Source of the DNA: Aplectana chamaeleonis
Taxonomy: Eukaryota > Nematoda > Chromadorea > Rhabditida > Cosmocercidae
Assembly: GCA_029168955.1 (NCBI GenBank)
Contig: JAPDOI010000122.1
Location: 836,501-900,500, forward strand
Reading direction: 5' to 3'
DNA: 64,000 nucleotides
Shown here: positions 1 to 11,285 of the stretch, piece by piece
Layout of the letters: each line of letters starts with the position of its first letter
Position numbering within the stretch: the stretch's first letter is position 1
Translations under genes and position numbers: made by a program
The notes under the pieces: model-generated
What the model was told of the DNA's origin: nothing
Database searches by the model: none
Seen by the model: only the letters and a program-made list of their open reading frames with translations

Positions 1-223
1 TTTTTTCGTGATTTTTCGTGCTGTCTGTGAATTTTACCTTCTCTGTGGTTGGAAATCATGTGATATGACCATTCTATGTCAAGCATAGGTTTTTTAGCTC
101 ATCTCATCCTGCCTGACTTAGCACTGCTCTTCTATTTGTGTACCCTATCAAATGATGTCTTTAGGATGCATGCTAGAGTTGAGCGACAATATGTATCTGT
201 AAATCAGAAGTGGGATTAAGGGC

Positions 224-351
224 CTAGTTATACATAGGCGTTTCGCTGCGTCTGGTTCTTCCTAACGTCTGCTGTTTGTGGGATTTCGAAATTGACCAAT
301 AGCAGAGCTGCCGCGGGAGCCAGCGGCAGCGAAACGCCTATGTATAGCTAG
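224..351. repeat. Short inverted-repeat element (MITE-like)
   Basis: Two arms of about 26 nt face each other: CTAGTTATACATAGGCG at the left and CGCCTATGTATAGCTAG at the right, both continuing into TTTCGCTGC / GCAGCGAAA. The 128-bp unit can fold into a hairpin and has no coding capacity. No other copy was noticed in the window. Confidence 0.7.
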
Positions 352-1289
352 AGTCTAACGCCGAGCGTAGCTCTTCTGGAATAGACTTTGAGAATATATT
401 CTTGTAAAGAAAATTCTTGAATGTAATTTGTTGGTGAGTGTCCTTCATGGTCCAAACCAAAATTAGAGTTATGCGTGAAAACATTCTTTTACTGCAGATA
501 AAACCATATGTCATAGTTGTATTATAATCACATGGCTACTTGAGAAGAATACATTACATGAGAGATTCGCGAGTGATTCCTGCCTCGGCTTTTTTCGAGT
601 TGATTGAGAAGCTTACTTACACTCAGGAGTATCCTCAGTTTTTTCATCCATTCAGTCGCTCATCATTTTACCCAAAGCCGTTTTCTTGTTCAGAGGTGGC
701 GAGGGGGTGTGTTGCCGCGTTTATAGCGTGCTTTTTGATAAGTGGTTTTGAATTACTTTTTTTCTGGATCTGAAAAATCCTGCAAGATCCTGGTGAGAAG
801 GACTATCCAAGGGCATTATAGTTGGTGGGGTTCAAGCTTAAAGGCAAGGTTCAGGCAGAATTTCGATTTTAAGATTTTCCGCCGAATCGGTGCACATGCT
901 GCAGGTAGTCCCAGAGAACATGCGAAAACTGCGTAAAAACCGGTCTTTTTCAAGTTATAACAGCCACTACCGTCAACCGCAGTGTCAGAAAAGTGTGTCT
1001 ATCGTCCACGCATTCTTCAAAACTGCAGAGTAAATATCGGTCATTCCGGCGATGATTATCATGTTCTGAATACCGTAATCCCTGATTTGAAGGCTGTTTT
1101 CTCCAGAAGTAGGGATTCAGAGTTTGTTTAACCTTCAGTCGATGTTCAGCTAGGCCAGCCCGATCCATCTAACCCGAATTTCGGTAGTGTCAGAATGTGA
1201 CTGGACCTTGCCTTTGAAGAAAATTCTGGGGTGAAATTTTGTGTGCCATGTCATATACAAATACACTATGCGTGGCTGTACAGCAATAT
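352..1289. other. Unannotated non-coding stretch
   Basis: I see no exon-like reading frame, repeat array or RNA gene here. Short open frames exist but lack recognisable domains and show no splice context. Confidence 0.5.
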
Positions 1290-1680
1290 GTGTGCTAGAC
1301 ATGTGCATTCGACTTCATGTTTCGAATGAATGAATAATTCGAATATCGTGTTTCCAGAACACCTCGACTGGTTGAAGTTATCGAGTAAGTCTCAAATTTT
1401 GAAGTGAATGAAGAGCTTCGGTTGGGGCCTCTAAATCTTCTGAAGGAATTAATGAATGAATAAATGTTGAAACCTGTCCTATATTTTGATACGAATAAAT
1501 AATCGAAAATTTTATTTGAGAATACAAAAAGTGGATTTTGTTTTATTACCTGCGAAGGATTCATGGATGTTTCTGAGAATTTTTTCAGTGGCTGATTATT
1601 TGAATGTCGTGGCACAAAATTGGCCGAGTAGTGGAAAAATTGAATAATTTGAGTTTTCGATTGAATTGAATACACGAAAA
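1290..1680. repeat. TTCGAAT-rich repeat tract
   Basis: The tract has many degenerate TTCGAAT / ATTCGAA words in both orientations, like the arrays at 31.6, 42.7, 44.0, 53.2, 56.0 and 63.3 kb. In two of those places such words sit just inside transposon termini, so this may be an old transposon end. Confidence 0.5.
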
Positions 1681-1683
1681 ACC

Positions 1684-1724
1684 GATCTATTTGTATGCTG
1701 CTGTTGAGACTTACTTGTTCTATA
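1684..1724 (+). repeat. Left arm of a distant inverted repeat
   Basis: TTTGTATGCTGCTGTTGAG and its flanks recur in reverse complement at 8276-8316, 6.6 kb away. Both copies lie beside TTCGAAT-rich DNA, which suggests the two sides of one large old element. Confidence 0.6.
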
Positions 1725-2189
1725 ACCTTTTATGGCTAGCTTTCGGTTTCTTAAAACCACTGATTAGGTGGCCCCCGGGTAGAACTAAAATGACGTAGAA
1801 AATGAGAAAAACGCATCAGAAGTAAGCGAAATCCTTAAGTATCACCCCGCCTCTTAATATCACAGGAAGTGTTTGGAGTGACAATAAAATCTTTTGTGGA
1901 CCCGTCCTTTGCAATTCTCTACTCTCTATAATTCCTTTCTTTCCTTAGAGCCCTAACGAATCCTGCTTTGCATAAAATATTCTTCTATTTTCGATCGACC
2001 CAATTTTCCACCGGTGACAACCACCATGAACATGTTCATCCAACCGGACAACTAGTTCATGTTATAGAATAATGGCACCAAAATGCGACGTTTTAATGCG
2101 TTTCTCGCCGTTTCTTCGTAATTTTGGTAACACTTGGGGGCCAACGCATTGTTTTGAATTGAAACCTCGGGAGCGAAAATCATCGTGAA

Positions 2190-2560
2190 CACAGCCTTTA
2201 AAAAGTTTTGACTTTTTTTGTTCTGGTGGACAATCTGATGGGTTGGTCTTCGTGACAACTGTGTCTTCAAAACTGAGAATCCGACGGGAACCACTGAAAT
2301 GGGGCAGTTTTTTCGATTATAACAGTTGCCTAATTCACAACTTGGATCACACACGTCTGGCTTCATCTATCCCAAATCTATAACTCGTTTTCTTCAAAAC
2401 AGTCAGTGCTCATGAAAAATACCTGTTACTCGAGGAAGGAAAAACTACATGCACGGGCGTAGTGATCCTGCTGATGGCCGGTATTAGGTTTTTTTTTGGT
2501 GTTTTTCTCCTAGGCTCTTGCTGACTTTCGTCATAACGAGGGTCAAGCCTAGACACACGT
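2190..2560. repeat. Dispersed repeat, paralogous to about 35430-35710
   Basis: Shared blocks include GATGGGTTGGTCT, GAGAATCCGACG, CTGGCTTCATCTATCCCAA and GGCTCTTGCTGACTT, in the same order and orientation at both sites. It begins next to CGTGAACACAGCCTTTAA, a decayed end of the TTAA/AGGCAG MITE family. No coding signal was recognised. Confidence 0.65.
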
Positions 2561-3289
2561 GTATGTGGGACCTTAAGCATCCATTTTGATCACGTGCAAT
2601 AAGCAGGATTTCAAAATTATCCTTCAAACATCCTGGATGTTTTATCGAATTTCAGCTAACTGGATGCTGTGATAAATCAACACTGCCTTTGAATCATGTT
2701 TGGGCGAGAAAGACAGCTATGGCCATTCCTTCGGTGGTTGCGTGGTATTTATAGGGATCCTATCAGTTTTTGTAGCGCCATGTGTAGAGCAGGAAAGACT
2801 TCTGCATACCGTTACAACTGAAATTCCTCCATACTTCATACAACCATAGCACATAATCGCGCGGTCGATTGAATATTATTAATTCCAACTTTGAGTTATC
2901 TGTGCATCGCATGATTGTTGGGCTATGAGGAAAATCTACTTCGCATTTTCATATGCTCATATGCTATAGAGTGGGTATCTACTAAGAGAAAGTTTTTGTA
3001 GAAATGATTAAGTGGTACGCACAGATTCAGGTAACGCAAAATTAACTATACTTGTAAATCGAGGTCGCAATCTGGTGTAACAGTGGTGTAAATTGGTCAG
3101 AGTTGGTACGATACAACCTGCTGATGTGAGGCAAGAAACCTTACCAACCAGATGCGTCCAATGCGTAATGCGCAGGCAGGACCCGAGGTTACTTCGGTTC
3201 ATGGTGGTCATCTAGTTCTTTTCAGCAGAGGATAAACTCTCAGCTTACCGTTGCGCATGTGCTTTGGCAACCTGTAATTGATATCCTGA
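2561..3289. other. Unannotated non-coding stretch
   Basis: Nothing recognisable on either strand; the frames present are short and domain-free. Confidence 0.45.
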
Positions 3290-3359
3290 TTATGCTGACA
3301 AGCTTAACACGTGGGAGGCTACACTGCTCACAACCACTCTTGATTTAGGGAGATGTTTG

Positions 3360-4110
3360 GATTTGCACTGACCAGAATTGAACTCCCTACCGAGTTCTTC
3401 GTCATCTAAAACCTCTATGACCTTCTTGATAACTTCGTCATCGGGTACGCGAATGGCCACCTTATCGACTCCCCTCCACCCCCCCGACTCCCCGGGCGTG
3501 CCCCAGAAAGTTAACTTAAAACTGGCAATGTCATTCAAAATGCCGGGATATTTCTTTACATAAACCTTTCTTTCCTTCCGCTCTCTTTTTCTGTCTTCTC
3601 CGTTCTCCTTTCGCTCTCTACAACTCTAACAGCTTTTCTTTCTCCTCTTCTTCATCTTTTTGTTGTTGTGATACCCTTCTTTGCTTTACCTTTCTATTTA
3701 TTTATTTATTTACTAATTTATTTTCTTTCTTTCCTTCTCTTTCTTGATATGCTTGTTTTGCTGAAGATTCTCTCTCTTTCTCTCAATCTCGACCGTCTTG
3801 CTGTCCTTAATACTACCATTTTTCATCATCTTATTCTTATTGGTCTAGTCTTGGGTTTAGGTGGTTTAGTAATGATATTCGACATTTCATGTTTTCGAGT
3901 TTTTCAAAACAATGAAAAATACTGTTCGCGTAAACTCGTGCAAAAATTTTCTTTGTAAAAAGAGCTTATCTTTCGTGGGAAGAAATCTGAATATGTTTGC
4001 AACAAAACAGACACTGAAAAACTTTGTTTTAGCGGCTTCAACGGCTGACGTATGTCATTGAAAAAAGTTGTAGAATCACAATCAACTAGTACATTATCTA
4101 ACTGTTTTGC
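3360..4110. repeat. Dispersed repeat, paralogous to about 36230-37480
   Basis: CGAGTTCTTCGTCA, CCTCTATGACC and the following text recur at 36270-36340, followed in both places by a CT/T-rich tract (3560-3740 here) and then a TCTTGATCTCGATCGTCTTG-like segment. It is collinear with the 2190-2560 match, so both belong to one larger repeat unit. No protein recognised. Confidence 0.6.
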
Positions 4111-5111
4111 TTTGCTACGGATTAGTATGATCTGGAAATGTAACATTTGTGAGAAACTCGTTGAAAGAAGAGAAATGTCTTACTCTACTGATTTGGCATG
4201 GGAATAAACTCGAAAGAAGCGCTAAAAACTCGGTGAAATGATTCATCCACTTTATTTTAGCGAAGGTTTTCTTTCAAAGGCTTATTACACCCTCAGATAT
4301 GACTTTTCAAATAGTCATGCAGTTGTGTAGTAGACCCCTCTTGCATAACACTTGCCCACCCCTTCTAGCACCACCACAGTTCACACCATTTTTCATGGTT
4401 TCGGAACCGAATAACGACTGGATGAGCGGATGAATCACAACCGTATTATCGATTTTCACTCCCTTGCTGGTCCTCCCACCAACCATTCAAGTCAGAAATG
4501 AAATGAACCGCCAATTGGTAAGGCTACTAGTCGAAGTATTTCCATGGAGCTCTTATAAAAACAATGATTGATTGCGCAGTATCGGGCATCTTTTATCAGA
4601 GTTTTTCATGATTTCTATGAGTGAATCTTGGGTGGCCCCACAACGTCTAGGATAGACCCAGGGTCAGCCGCTCTAGCCAAACTTCACCGGTTCATGCTGA
4701 TGTAGCTCGTCTACTCCGGCCCATATGTCTGTTTCGGAACAAGAACGATAGCTAAGTGCGCCAGAAGAGGACTACCGTAATCTTAGGAATGATGTTATTC
4801 AGCTCTCGTAAACAAATTTGATGATTCCCAATTGATCAAGGGTAAAGTATAAAAAAAGTGAAGAGCGGTCTGTCTTCATTCACAAACCGTCCTCCAGAGG
4901 TCAGCAGTTGAGGATCTGCCTGGACTACAAAGCAGGAAAAGAGCACCACCGGTGGTGAAGATGAAGCGAATTCGTAGTCAGAACTTAGAAAATTTTAGAG
5001 CCAACTCGAGAGATTACGGTAGCCCTGTTCTGGCGCACTTAACTATCGTTCTTGTTGATTTGGAGGCATGGCTTGTATACGGTGTCCTCAACATTAAACT
5101 GAGGTCACGCG
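4111..5111. other. Unannotated stretch before the minisatellite
   Basis: No exon or element boundary recognised. A methionine-started frame (about 4952) runs into the minisatellite. It resembles the opposite flank near 5973 (ATGGTG..ATG.A.CGAAT in both), possibly a duplicated flank. Confidence 0.4.
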
Positions 5112-5935
5112 CACGTCCCTTGATGTCCTGCACACTTTTACTAAGGTCCTACACACATTCCATGACGTCCTGCTCATCCCTACTGGGGTCCTGCACACGT
5201 GTTATGATGTGCTGCACACTCCAGCCAAGGTTCTGCACACATTCCATGACGTCCTGCACACCCCTACTAGGGTCCTGCACACGTTCCATGATGTACTGCA
5301 CACTTTTACTGAGGTCCTGTACACATTCCATGACGTCCTGCTCATCCCTACTAGGGTCCTGCACACGTTCCATGATGTCCTGCACACCTCTATTGGGATC
5401 CTACACACGTTCCATGATGTCCTGCACACCTCTATTGGGATCCTCCACACTCCTACTAAGGTCCTGCTTACGTCCGATGATGTCCTGCACACTCCTACTG
5501 AGGTCTTGCACACATTCTCCGACGTCCTGCACACCCCTCCTGGGGTCCTGCACCTGTTCCATGATGTCCTGCACACTCCTACTAAGGTCCTGCACACATT
5601 CTACGACGTCCTGCATACCCCTACTAGGGTCCTGCACACGTTCCATGATGTCCTGCACACTTTTACTGAGGTTCTGTACACATTCCATGACGTCCTGCTC
5701 ATCCCTACTGGGGTCCTGCACATGTTCCATGATGTCCTGCACACTCCTACTGAGGTCCTGCACACATTCTACGACGTCCTGCACATCCCTACTGGGGCCT
5801 CGCACACGTCCCATGATGTCCTGCACACTCCTACTGAGGTCCTGCACACATTCTCGGCTTCCTGCACACCCCTACTGAGGTCCTGCCGTAGTTCCATTAC
5901 GTCCTGCACACTCCTACTTCGGTCTTGCACATTCA
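5112..5935. repeat. 21-bp minisatellite, about 39 units, encoding heptads
   Basis: The unit is GTCCTGCACAC plus a variable 10-nt half, alternating as (TTTTACTAAG / CTCCTACTGAG type) and (ATTCCATGAC / GTTCCATGAT type), so a 42-bp higher-order period is visible. As 21 is a multiple of three, frames stay open on both strands. The - strand reads VQDLSRS-VQDIMER-VQDPSRG-like heptads, with in-frame stops near 5142 and 5398 (CAG to TAG) and a frame change near 5850. The + strand reads VLHTPTK-VLHTFHD-like heptads. Coding status is unproven; long open frames are expected from the period alone. Confidence 0.85.
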
Positions 5936-6605
5936 ACCGACCCTTCAGCACACCCTGCGACGCCTTCTTATCGATGGTGCGCATGGAACGAATACGCGCC
6001 GCGCTCAAGAACATCCCTCCCGCACAGCGTCCTCTTCCGAGCCGGACGTTTGAAGTACACCACCCTAGAGAGCAAGGTGTTTATATGGAGTCTAAGAAAA
6101 CAACGACTGATAACGAAAAAACCCATCATTCTCATGAACTAATCTTGAGTGGCCGGTTTCCGAGTTTGAACCGCCCGTTAGGGGCCCAGAAGTCATTATG
6201 GTGAGTTCTGCCAATTATTTTCGACATTCCCATGGCCGATTACCTCTATTCACAAATTGTCAAGCGATTTGGTCCAAGCCTTCCAAGAAAAAATGGAATT
6301 CGACGGACGGAGGTGGAGGCGGAGGCCGTGGCGGAGGCGGTGGTGGAGAACGTTTTTGCGTACTTTGAGAGGTCATAACTTTAGAAAGCGGGGACCAGTT
6401 AGGATGAAAAGTTGCACACATATGTAATTTCTTGCAGCGCATCGAATGATGTATAGCTCATACCTCTGGTGACGGTAGGTATGAATAGATGATCTCATCG
6501 TAGGGCATCCGCGCGGGAAGAGATCAAAGCCAAATCCTGGTGCGCGCTTCGCGCGAACCACAACTAGAGGCTCAGCAGCACCGCCAAAGCTGTGACGGAG
6601 ACACT
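5936..6605. other. Unannotated stretch after the minisatellite
   Basis: It contains a short GGAGGCGGTGG-type purine-rich patch (6308-6350) but no recognised gene. A - strand start codon at 6014 opens a frame entering the heptad array. Confidence 0.4.
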
Positions 6606-6745
6606 ATTGCGGTACGATTGCGGGGCGATTTCGGCAAGGCCTTGGGAGCCCGCGATCGCCCCGCAGTCGTACCGCAATCGTGCCTCAATGGTCCCGGACA
6701 GAGCCGCTGAGGCACGATTGCGGGGCGATTGCGGCCACTCAGCCC
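6606..6745. repeat. GC-rich palindromic element
   Basis: ATTGCGGTACGATTGCGGGG is mirrored by CCCCGCAGTCGTACCGCAAT 48 nt later, and a third partial arm (GCACGATTGCGGGGCGATTG) follows. This is a hairpin-forming MITE-like unit. Confidence 0.6.
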
Positions 6746-6782
6746 AGAGACAGCACCATGAATTGAATTTCGAATAGCGGAA

Positions 6783-7150
6783 CTAGGAAGAAGGCAAAGG
6801 AAGGAAATGCAAGAGCAGATATCGATGGTGGTGAAATACAAGGAATGCCATCATAAGCTGAGAAATTATAGAAAAATGCCTCTCAATACGAAAGTTTTTT
6901 GAGACTTGACAGCAGGTGGTACGCACGCACATGCGGCAAGTATAGATTGCTCCCATTGAAATGACGCGCATTAATGCTTGAAAAAAGCGTCTGTGATTCA
7001 AAGATTTTCGAGTTTCCATCATGAAGATGTATATTTGGCCAACACTGTAGCAAAAATGAGTGAAACGAAAAAAAAACGTGCAAGCAAGGTAAAACGATCT
7101 AATGCGGCAGGCCTCCAACCGCCAAATATCGTTTTTCTTGTGAACATTAA
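6783..7150. repeat. Dispersed repeat, paralogous to about 37565-37940
   Basis: Shared words in the same order include GACAAAGGAAGGAA/GCAAAGGAAGGAA, ACACGAAAGTTTT/TACGAAAGTTTT, ATTGCTCCCATT, GCGCATTAATGC and GTGCAAGCAAGG. It is collinear with the other two paralogous blocks (2.2 and 3.4 kb versus 35.4 and 36.2 kb). Confidence 0.65.
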
Positions 7151-7282
7151 CTCAATTTTGAGCTAAACACGCGATAGGCTAAAAACGGCTAGCTTAGCGA
7201 CCAGTCACTGTCTGGATCAGCTATCCAAAAACATGATTTCTCTTATCTACCCTCAGTATAGCATTGAATCTCTTCAAAAGTA

Positions 7283-8209
7283 TTGGGTTGATGCATAATT
7301 ATGTAACGTTTTTTTAAACATTTTTATTCAACAAAGTAATAACAATATTTAATCAAAACAGGTTTAAATGATCATTCGAGAGCATAGTGTCACTATTCAC
7401 TTCAAGAACTGCTTTGCTTGGCATTCGGCTGATTCGACGTGCGAAGAAGTCACGATTCTTGGAAGCAATCAACGCTTCGACATCAGCCACCAAGTCGTCC
7501 AAGTCGTCGTAGACTTTGTTTGGTTGCCAGTTTTTCAAAGAGCGATTGACATGATAGTCCGTTGGGGATTCTGTCGGTGTGATCTGGGCGCAAATCGTAC
7601 TATATCTTATTGGCGATGGATTCGATTACACGGCGCCCAACTTGTGGACGGGCGTTAGAATGGTGTTTGTTGGTTTCGCTGCAGCAAATCGGTGGAAATT
7701 CAAAAGTGTTCAGCTTTGCTGTTGTCGGAGAGCTCGTGTGGCGCCCATCTAGCCAATTTCCATACCTTTCCAAGGTTCTTCAGGCGTCGAACGATCGTTG
7801 ATTGATTGACATTAAAGTCTTCAGCCAGCCTTCGCGTTGTCAGGCTTTCGTCCTATTCCACGGCTGTCAAAAGTACTTGATCATCAAAATCCGATGGCTG
7901 ACCTCTTCATTCTTTATCCTCCGAACTAGTGTCACCTGATTTAGGGCGAATAAACCACTTCCGTACTGCGTTATCAGTAATTGTTCTTTTGCCAAAAAGT
8001 TCGTTGAGATCGCGAAATGCCTGGGCTGCGGTGCATGCTTTCTCGTAATGGTAGAGCATAATATGGCAAATATGAGTGTGATTTTCGAGACGCTTTTTTT
8101 AAACTGAATATTGAGGATTATTTTTATATAATTATTGAGGACGAAACGGCAGATTTTACTGAAGAAAGACGCGTTATTAAAACCGTTCCAAAATAATGCA
8201 TCAACCCAA
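7283..8209 (-). mobile_element. Internally deleted mariner-family transposon
   Basis: Inverted termini TTGGGTTGATGCATAATTAT (left) and ATAATGCATCAACCCAA (right) are each flanked by TA, the mariner target duplication. At 927 bp it is shorter than the usual 1.3 kb. The remnant transposase reads on the - strand. Confidence 0.85.
7344..8100 (-). pseudogene. Mariner transposase relic lacking the catalytic core
   Basis: Read from the right, the N-terminal helix-turn-helix part shows FRDLNELFGKRTITDNAVRK and WFIRPKSGD. The second DNA-binding part shows TTRRLAEDFNVNQSTIVRRL. The far C-terminus shows VEALIASKNRDFFARRI, the mariner ending. Stops and frame changes separate these parts. The central segment that normally carries the DD34D acidic residues is missing, matching the short element length. 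It cannot encode active transposase. Mariner assignment is firm; the subfamily is not resolved. Confidence 0.8.
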
Positions 8210-8275
8210 TAGATTTTATTGGTTAAAGGCAGCCTTCAAGATTCAGGGTGGAAGTATATAATGAAAAGCAGTGTA

Positions 8276-8316
8276 GAACAGGCAAGTCTCAACAGCAGCA
8301 TACAAACAGATTATTT
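8276..8316 (-). repeat. Right arm of a distant inverted repeat
   Basis: AAGTCTCAACAGCAGCATAC and flanks are the reverse complement of 1684-1724. TTCGAA-rich DNA follows to about 8400, mirroring the tract at 1290-1680. Confidence 0.6.
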
Positions 8317-8830
8317 TGAACAATGAGACTTCGGTATAGCAGTATCTTAACATTCGAAAAACCGATTAATTCGAAATGTTCGAATGAATCAAATATTTGA
8401 GCGATTAGTCGTTCGCTTCCATGTCAAGTATTATGTGTACTGTACAGCGATCCCTTTTGATTTACCTGTTACGTTTGTGGGGATGAGCCTGAAGGAAATG
8501 GTATAGTAAGCGTCGCCCATGAAGGTGCACCCAAGCACAATCTTAGTATGCGACAAGAATAAAGAATATCATCACGTTTATCCACATGGCGGAAATGGAT
8601 ATAACCGAATCGCAAATCGGCCTGGAGACCGGAGGAACGGTATGAGGCGAGGCAAGAAGGCGGCAGAGCTCACGAAACGCCGGCCGACTCGTGGGATGGT
8701 GTCGAGGCTCCTCTCCCGCGGGCTTCCTCGCGGTCGTCGACACGCCTCTCCCTCTTCAAACAGACCTCATCATCGTGCTCAGAGCCCAAAACAGATGTAT
8801 TCTACGAAGTCTTGGAAACCTGGTTCTCTC

Positions 8831-9021
8831 AGCGCTCGCCTCGCTTGAATGAATGATACCGCATTCAGAAATCGAAGTATTTTTATGGTGTTTTCAGAGA
8901 ACAGTTACTGATAACGTTGACTGATGACGGATAGCGTTATCAGTCAATATTTTTTTAGAAACTACATGGAAATACTTCGTTTTGTGGTAGCGGTATCATT
9001 CATTCGTGCAAGGCGAGCGCT
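8831..9021. repeat. Hairpin MITE
   Basis: AGCGCTCGCCT...GAATGAATGATACCGC at the left is mirrored by GCGGTATCATTCATTCG...AGGCGAGCGCT at the right, with an inner GTTACTGATAACG / CGTTATCAGT match. A related internal piece (GATAGCGTTACCAG ... GGTATCATTC) occurs near 23045-23115. Confidence 0.75.
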
Positions 9022-9234
9022 GGGAGATTTAGACATTTAAGGCTCTGTAGAGTACATCCTGAAAACAACCTTCGTGGGCAAGATTTGGGTGTAAGCACAT
9101 TTCCCGAACTTTGCACAGAGTGACAGCGTTTTCCACTGGTACGGATTTTCAGTTGAGCGTTCACGGGTTTGGCGTTCAATTCAGGGTTCCAGAAGCGTTT
9201 AAAAATATCGCAGAATAGACTTAGAACTCTACCA

Positions 9235-9600
9235 GAGGAATCATTTGGGGGTGCTGATCGCGGATCTGAGGTTGATTTGTTGATTTTTTAAAAGTTTTTG
9301 ACCAAATTCGTTCATATGTAGCTTCCCATCAGGAGGAAAATTTGAGGGCGAAACGCGACTTGAGACGCCTTCGGTAATGCTATGATAGATGTGGCTCAAA
9401 CAGCTTCTCTGGGGTCTATTTGGAGTGCTCAACTTGAATCTGAGGCCAGTTTATCGACCTTTGACAGCTTAGGTAGATGACGGTGGGAATACCGTAGTTT
9501 GTTTAAAGCCCCAAATTTGGCTTAAAAAATTCTGTGCGGGGGTTATTCGGGGTGCCGAAAACGAATCCAATATCCATTTGTCGATTTTTGAATTATTGAA
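9235..9600. repeat. GGGGTGCTGA-type low-copy repeat
   Basis: Degenerate units containing TTTGGGGGTGCTGATCG, GGGTGCCGAAAACGAATC and TTGTCGATTTTT recur here, and in reverse complement or direct form across 26.9-28.3 kb and 33.6-33.8 kb (CACCCCAAATAACCCC). Non-coding. Confidence 0.55.
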
Positions 9601-9734
9601 GGCAGCAGACACGCTCAGAAATGCTATTGATTTTATTACATCAATTGAAGGTTGGCAGCTGTTAGCTTTGAAAACTGAAGAAAAAAATCGGACGAAAACC
9701 CAATGTAAATAGAGAAATAACGCTTCATTTTTTT

Positions 9735-10125
9735 CGAACTGAACTTGGAAATGGATGAGCTTCGCCGAGCGAGCCCACTAGTGGCCGTTCTCCAACACGA
9801 TGGTCGGACTTCACCAAGAACCTTGACGAAATGAGTGAGTCTTCGAGTTCTTGGAGCGAGTAGGAATTCCGGGCCAACTATTGCGCACGATAGGGACAAA
9901 TGGAGACGTTACTGGCGCCCGCTCGACAGTGTCGATGATCAAGGGCCAGACATGTGATACAAGTGAATTCACTTGAATGATCCTGTCAACGTCAAAATTT
10001 TCGTCACGGCTGAAACTCAGAAAAGAAGGCTGAGATGGTTTGGCTATATGCGCGGAATGGATCTCGAACTCTACCCGCATAAAATTCTTTGGAGGATGCG
10101 CCCGTCTGGATGGTAGGCCGAGTGT
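9735..10125 (+). pseudogene. Probable non-LTR reverse transcriptase C-terminal scraps
   Basis: Two + strand pieces resemble C-termini of LINE polyproteins: HDRDKWRRYWRPLDS (near 9880-9920) and KRRLRWFGYM...PHKILW (near 10018-10090). RRLRWFGH-like motifs are typical of RTE and related LINE tails. The order looks rearranged and stops intervene, so this is a relic at best. Confidence 0.4.
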
Positions 10126-10793
10126 AGTGTTCCGAGAAAAACGTAGTTCAAACAGATAGAAAATGATGTTCTGTGTTGCAAATTGAAGACAGAACAAGCA
10201 ATTATGGCAGCCATTTATATTATGGGCTGAAAAAAAAAACGATGAATGGAGTGCCATCTCCTGTAGTATCCACATCAGTGCTACCTCCACCTTCGCGAGC
10301 TAGGGGTTGTAGACGCAGGACACATCGAACGAGGACTTTTATGGTCTCCTGCAGTTCAAAATACAATACCCGCGCTGAGTTTTGTTAAAACGGGGAGCAT
10401 CTGGCAGACTTGGCGAAAAACCTCTGATGCATGTAACTTTTTTGATTGGACTTTTTTGAATTCTTAAAACGCTACCATATTCACGGATAGAATTTCTACC
10501 TCATTGTGTGACTTTTGGGCCAAGGTTCCCTAAAATCGCTTTTTTGAAGGGATTTATTGTTGCGATTGTTCATCAGAAACGTGGCGCGCGGCCGAGTGCG
10601 GCGAAACTTTGAGTAGTAATTGTACAAGTAATAGAAGTGCAATCTGTATGCTTTCTTCATAAATTAGGTAAAGGTGAGAGAATCTCAAGGTTTGATTTTC
10701 GGAATCCTTCATTCGAGAGTCCGGGAATTTCGCAACAAAAGTCCGACTTTTCAGGAAGTTCTCAAGCATGTTTAATGAAGGATTCGAAAAAAT
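10126..10793. other. Unannotated non-coding stretch
   Basis: No recognised exon or element. GCATGTAACTTTTTTG...GCGATTTTTT...GCGCGCG text recurs in reverse complement about 11340-11600, so 10430-10680 and 11330-11600 form a diverged inverted pair flanking the MITE at 10794. Confidence 0.45.
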
Positions 10794-11285
10794 TTAAAGA
10801 CACTGTTCGTGATAAACTTCATCCTCGAGTTTTTCATGACAAACGCTTCTCGTGGCTCTCAGAAGCAGAACAGCGTCGAAAAAACGGGACGAAAAGCTAC
10901 CCAGGAGCCGCAAAACGGCTTAGAAAAGTGGGCAACCCCGCCACTGTGGGAAAGTCCGGCCCCTTTTCGCCCCTCGACGTGAACAAAGGAACACTCGAAA
11001 TCGTGAGTTGAGCTATGGTTTCCGATCAAAAGCCCCGTTCTTCCCTTCACTCCCAACTTCTCTCTTTACTCAGGTCAGCTCGCATACATTGGCTGCAAAA
11101 GACGGAAGTTACAAGCCTCGGACAACTCGTCCACCATTTTCCCTAGCTCAATTTTTGAGGGACCATAACTCCATTCCCAGAAGGTCTTGTACGATTCCAG
11201 AAGCATCATTGGAATCAGAATGGGACCGGTTTCAAGATAGGCAAAAAAACAGAAAAGCGATTTTTATCGCGAACAGTGCCTTTAA
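10794..11285. mobile_element. TTAA-flanked MITE, family 1 (AGGCAGTGTTCACGAT ends)
   Basis: The ends are TTAAAGACACTGTTCGTGAT and ATCGCGAACAGTGCCTTTAA. Internal blocks are shared with 48530-49021 and 53888-54381, including CGTTTGCTTCGACC-type text, GGGACCATAACTCC and GATAGGCA. TTAA at both edges suggests a TTAA target duplication (piggyBac-like mobilisation is inference). Non-coding. Confidence 0.75.

Noticed and set aside
4952..6204. Frames of 308 and 331 residues on the + strand across the heptad array
   Set aside because: Unit length of 21 keeps several frames open on both strands; no start context, domain or splice support. Reported as a repeat instead.
9811..10290. 159-residue - strand frame
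   Set aside because: No domain; it is antisense to the probable LINE scraps on the + strand.
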